64,000 nucleotides of DNA from SIG480 sp045539475 (lineage in GTDB: Bacteria; Bacillota; Clostridia; Oscillospirales; JAAYXM01): assembly GCA_045539475.1 (NCBI GenBank), contig JAZQFJ010000085.1, forward strand, positions 31,430 to 95,429, written 5' to 3'. The notes beneath the pieces were generated by a model that worked only from the letters and a program-made list of their open reading frames with translations, made no database searches and was not told the DNA's origin. Positions 63,338 through 64,000 of this stretch are shown here, in pieces. The translations under genes were made by a program, and so were the position numbers. Position 1 is the first letter of the stretch, and the number at the start of each line of letters is the position of its first letter.

Positions 63338-63371
63338 CACACAGAACAGGGGATAACCCCTGTTCTGTGTG
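63338..63371. terminator. Long perfect hairpin after the second SLH/heparinase gene
   Basis: CACACAGAACAGGGG (63338-63352), loop ATAA, and the exact complement (63357-63371). There is no T run, so it may end transcription weakly or protect the 3' end. Confidence 0.7.
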
Positions 63372-63409
63372 CAGATAAAATTACAACCATGCAAGAAAGG
63401 AAAAGAAGA

Positions 63410-64000
63410 ATGAAAAGTGATATGGTGCCGTTTCGTATGGCGGGGAATTTGTATTTTGTGGGAAGTCGTAATCCCTCGTCGCACTTACTCGATACGGGAG
63501 ACGGACTGATTCTTATCGACACAGGATATGAAGAAAATGCAGAGATGATTGTTGAGTCAATGGTTGAACTCGGCTTTGATATCCGCGACGTAAAGTATAT
63601 TATCCATTCTCACGGTCATGGTGACCACACCTTTGCTACGGCAAAGCTTGTGGAACTGTCCGGCGCAAAAACGTTTCTCAACAGCGCTGATATACGCTAT
63701 CTTGAAGGTAGATTTATACCTGATTTTGACATTAAAGACGGAGATATAATAAAGCTCGGAAATACTGAAATTCTCTGCCTCCACACTCCGGGACATACCG
63801 AAGGTACCGTTTCGTTCTTCTTCAACCTTGAAGAAAACGGGAAAGTTTACCGCGCTGGAATGTTTGGCGGAGCGGGAACAAATCAGCTGAGAAAAGATTA
63901 CCTTAGAAACAAAGGACTTAACACATTGCCACGCGGGCAGTTTCTTAAAAGTGTTGAGCGCTTGAAGCGAGAGCATGTTGACATTTTTGTGGGAAATCAC
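63410..64000 (+). CDS. Metallo-beta-lactamase-fold hydrolase (cut by the window end)
   Basis: At least 197 residues, open at the right edge. The fold's metal motif is SHGHGDHT near residue 66-73 (HxHxDH), with LIDTGY near 40 providing the preceding strand and LHTPGHTEGTVSFF near 124-137 the third metal ligand. The ATG at 63410 follows AAAGGAAAAGAAGA. Members include glyoxalase II-like, lactonase and RNase-type enzymes; with no C-terminus visible I do not choose among them. It may be in the same transcript as the lyase gene unless the hairpin at 63338-63371 stops it. Confidence 0.85.
   Translation, partial: MKSDMVPFRMAGNLYFVGSRNPSSHLLDTGDGLILIDTGYEENAEMIVESMVELGFDIRDVKYIIHSHGHGDHTFATAKLVELSGAKTFLNSADIRYLEGRFIPDFDIKDGDIIKLGNTEILCLHTPGHTEGTVSFFFNLEENGKVYRAGMFGGAGTNQLRKDYLRNKGLNTLPRGQFLKSVERLKREHVDIFVGNH

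Noticed and set aside
1..64000. CRISPR arrays, tRNA or rRNA genes
   Set aside because: No regularly spaced direct repeats and no cloverleaf or conserved rRNA segments were seen in the intergenic regions.

Overview
The window looks like the chromosome of an anaerobic Clostridia-type Firmicute. The supporting signs are AGGAGG ribosome binding sites, lipobox and short Gram-positive signal peptides, S-layer homology (SLH) domains ending in TRAE/TRAD-type motifs, and a CsaB-type pyruvyl transferase. An uncultured gut Oscillospirales or Monoglobus-like lineage, where SLH-anchored carbohydrate enzymes are known, is a plausible source; that placement is inference.

Layout. 0.4-6.3 kb is a leftward operon: AraC regulator, a nitrilase-fold protein with a GDPD-like tail, a GH20 glycosidase, a PHP phosphoesterase, a metallophosphoesterase, then the 3' stump of a GDSL/SGNH esterase. 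6.5-29.0 kb is a rightward carbohydrate region: EEP-family hydrolase, a 2455-residue SLH-anchored heparinase II/III-like protein, a Gfo/Idh/MocA oxidoreductase, a solute-binding lipoprotein without permeases, a 906-residue secreted protein that shares modules with the giant protein, then a second Gfo/Idh/MocA protein, a DUF5107 protein, a histidine phosphatase, GH3, GH20 and an amidohydrolase.

29.3-46.1 kb is accessory DNA with the look of an integrative element that lacks transfer genes. It carries two Fic proteins, a Mor-like regulator, a 57-residue excisionase-like protein, a cassette of DUF960, zinc-ribbon amidoligase, class II glutamine amidotransferase and a 27-residue peptide, a small resolvase, a leftward type I restriction-modification operon (hsdM-rhuM-hsdS-DUF2806-hsdR), and a large serine integrase at the right edge.

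46.2-52.6 kb holds cell-envelope genes: O-antigen-ligase-like membrane protein, DUF4330 protein, a glycosyltransferase fused to a CsaB-type pyruvyl transferase, a second glycosyltransferase and an MscS channel. 52.7-63.3 kb is a second SLH/heparinase locus: AraC regulator, a 523-residue secreted protein, a relic signal-peptide ORF, and a 2468-residue SLH heparinase-like protein. A metallo-beta-lactamase-fold hydrolase runs off the right end.

How it fits together. CsaB ketal-pyruvylates the secondary cell-wall polysaccharide that SLH domains bind, so the 48-52 kb genes could build the anchor for the two giant lyase-like proteins. The giant proteins would cut an acidic polysaccharide at the surface, and GH20, GH3, Gfo/Idh/MocA and the phosphoesterases would process fragments. 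GH20 plus heparinase-like lyases hints at a hexosamine/uronate polymer such as a glycosaminoglycan, but no sulfatase, unsaturated glucuronyl hydrolase or permease is present here, so the substrate is open. The least explained parts are a candidate carbohydrate-binding module repeated across the secreted proteins and the amidoligase/GATase/small-peptide cassette.
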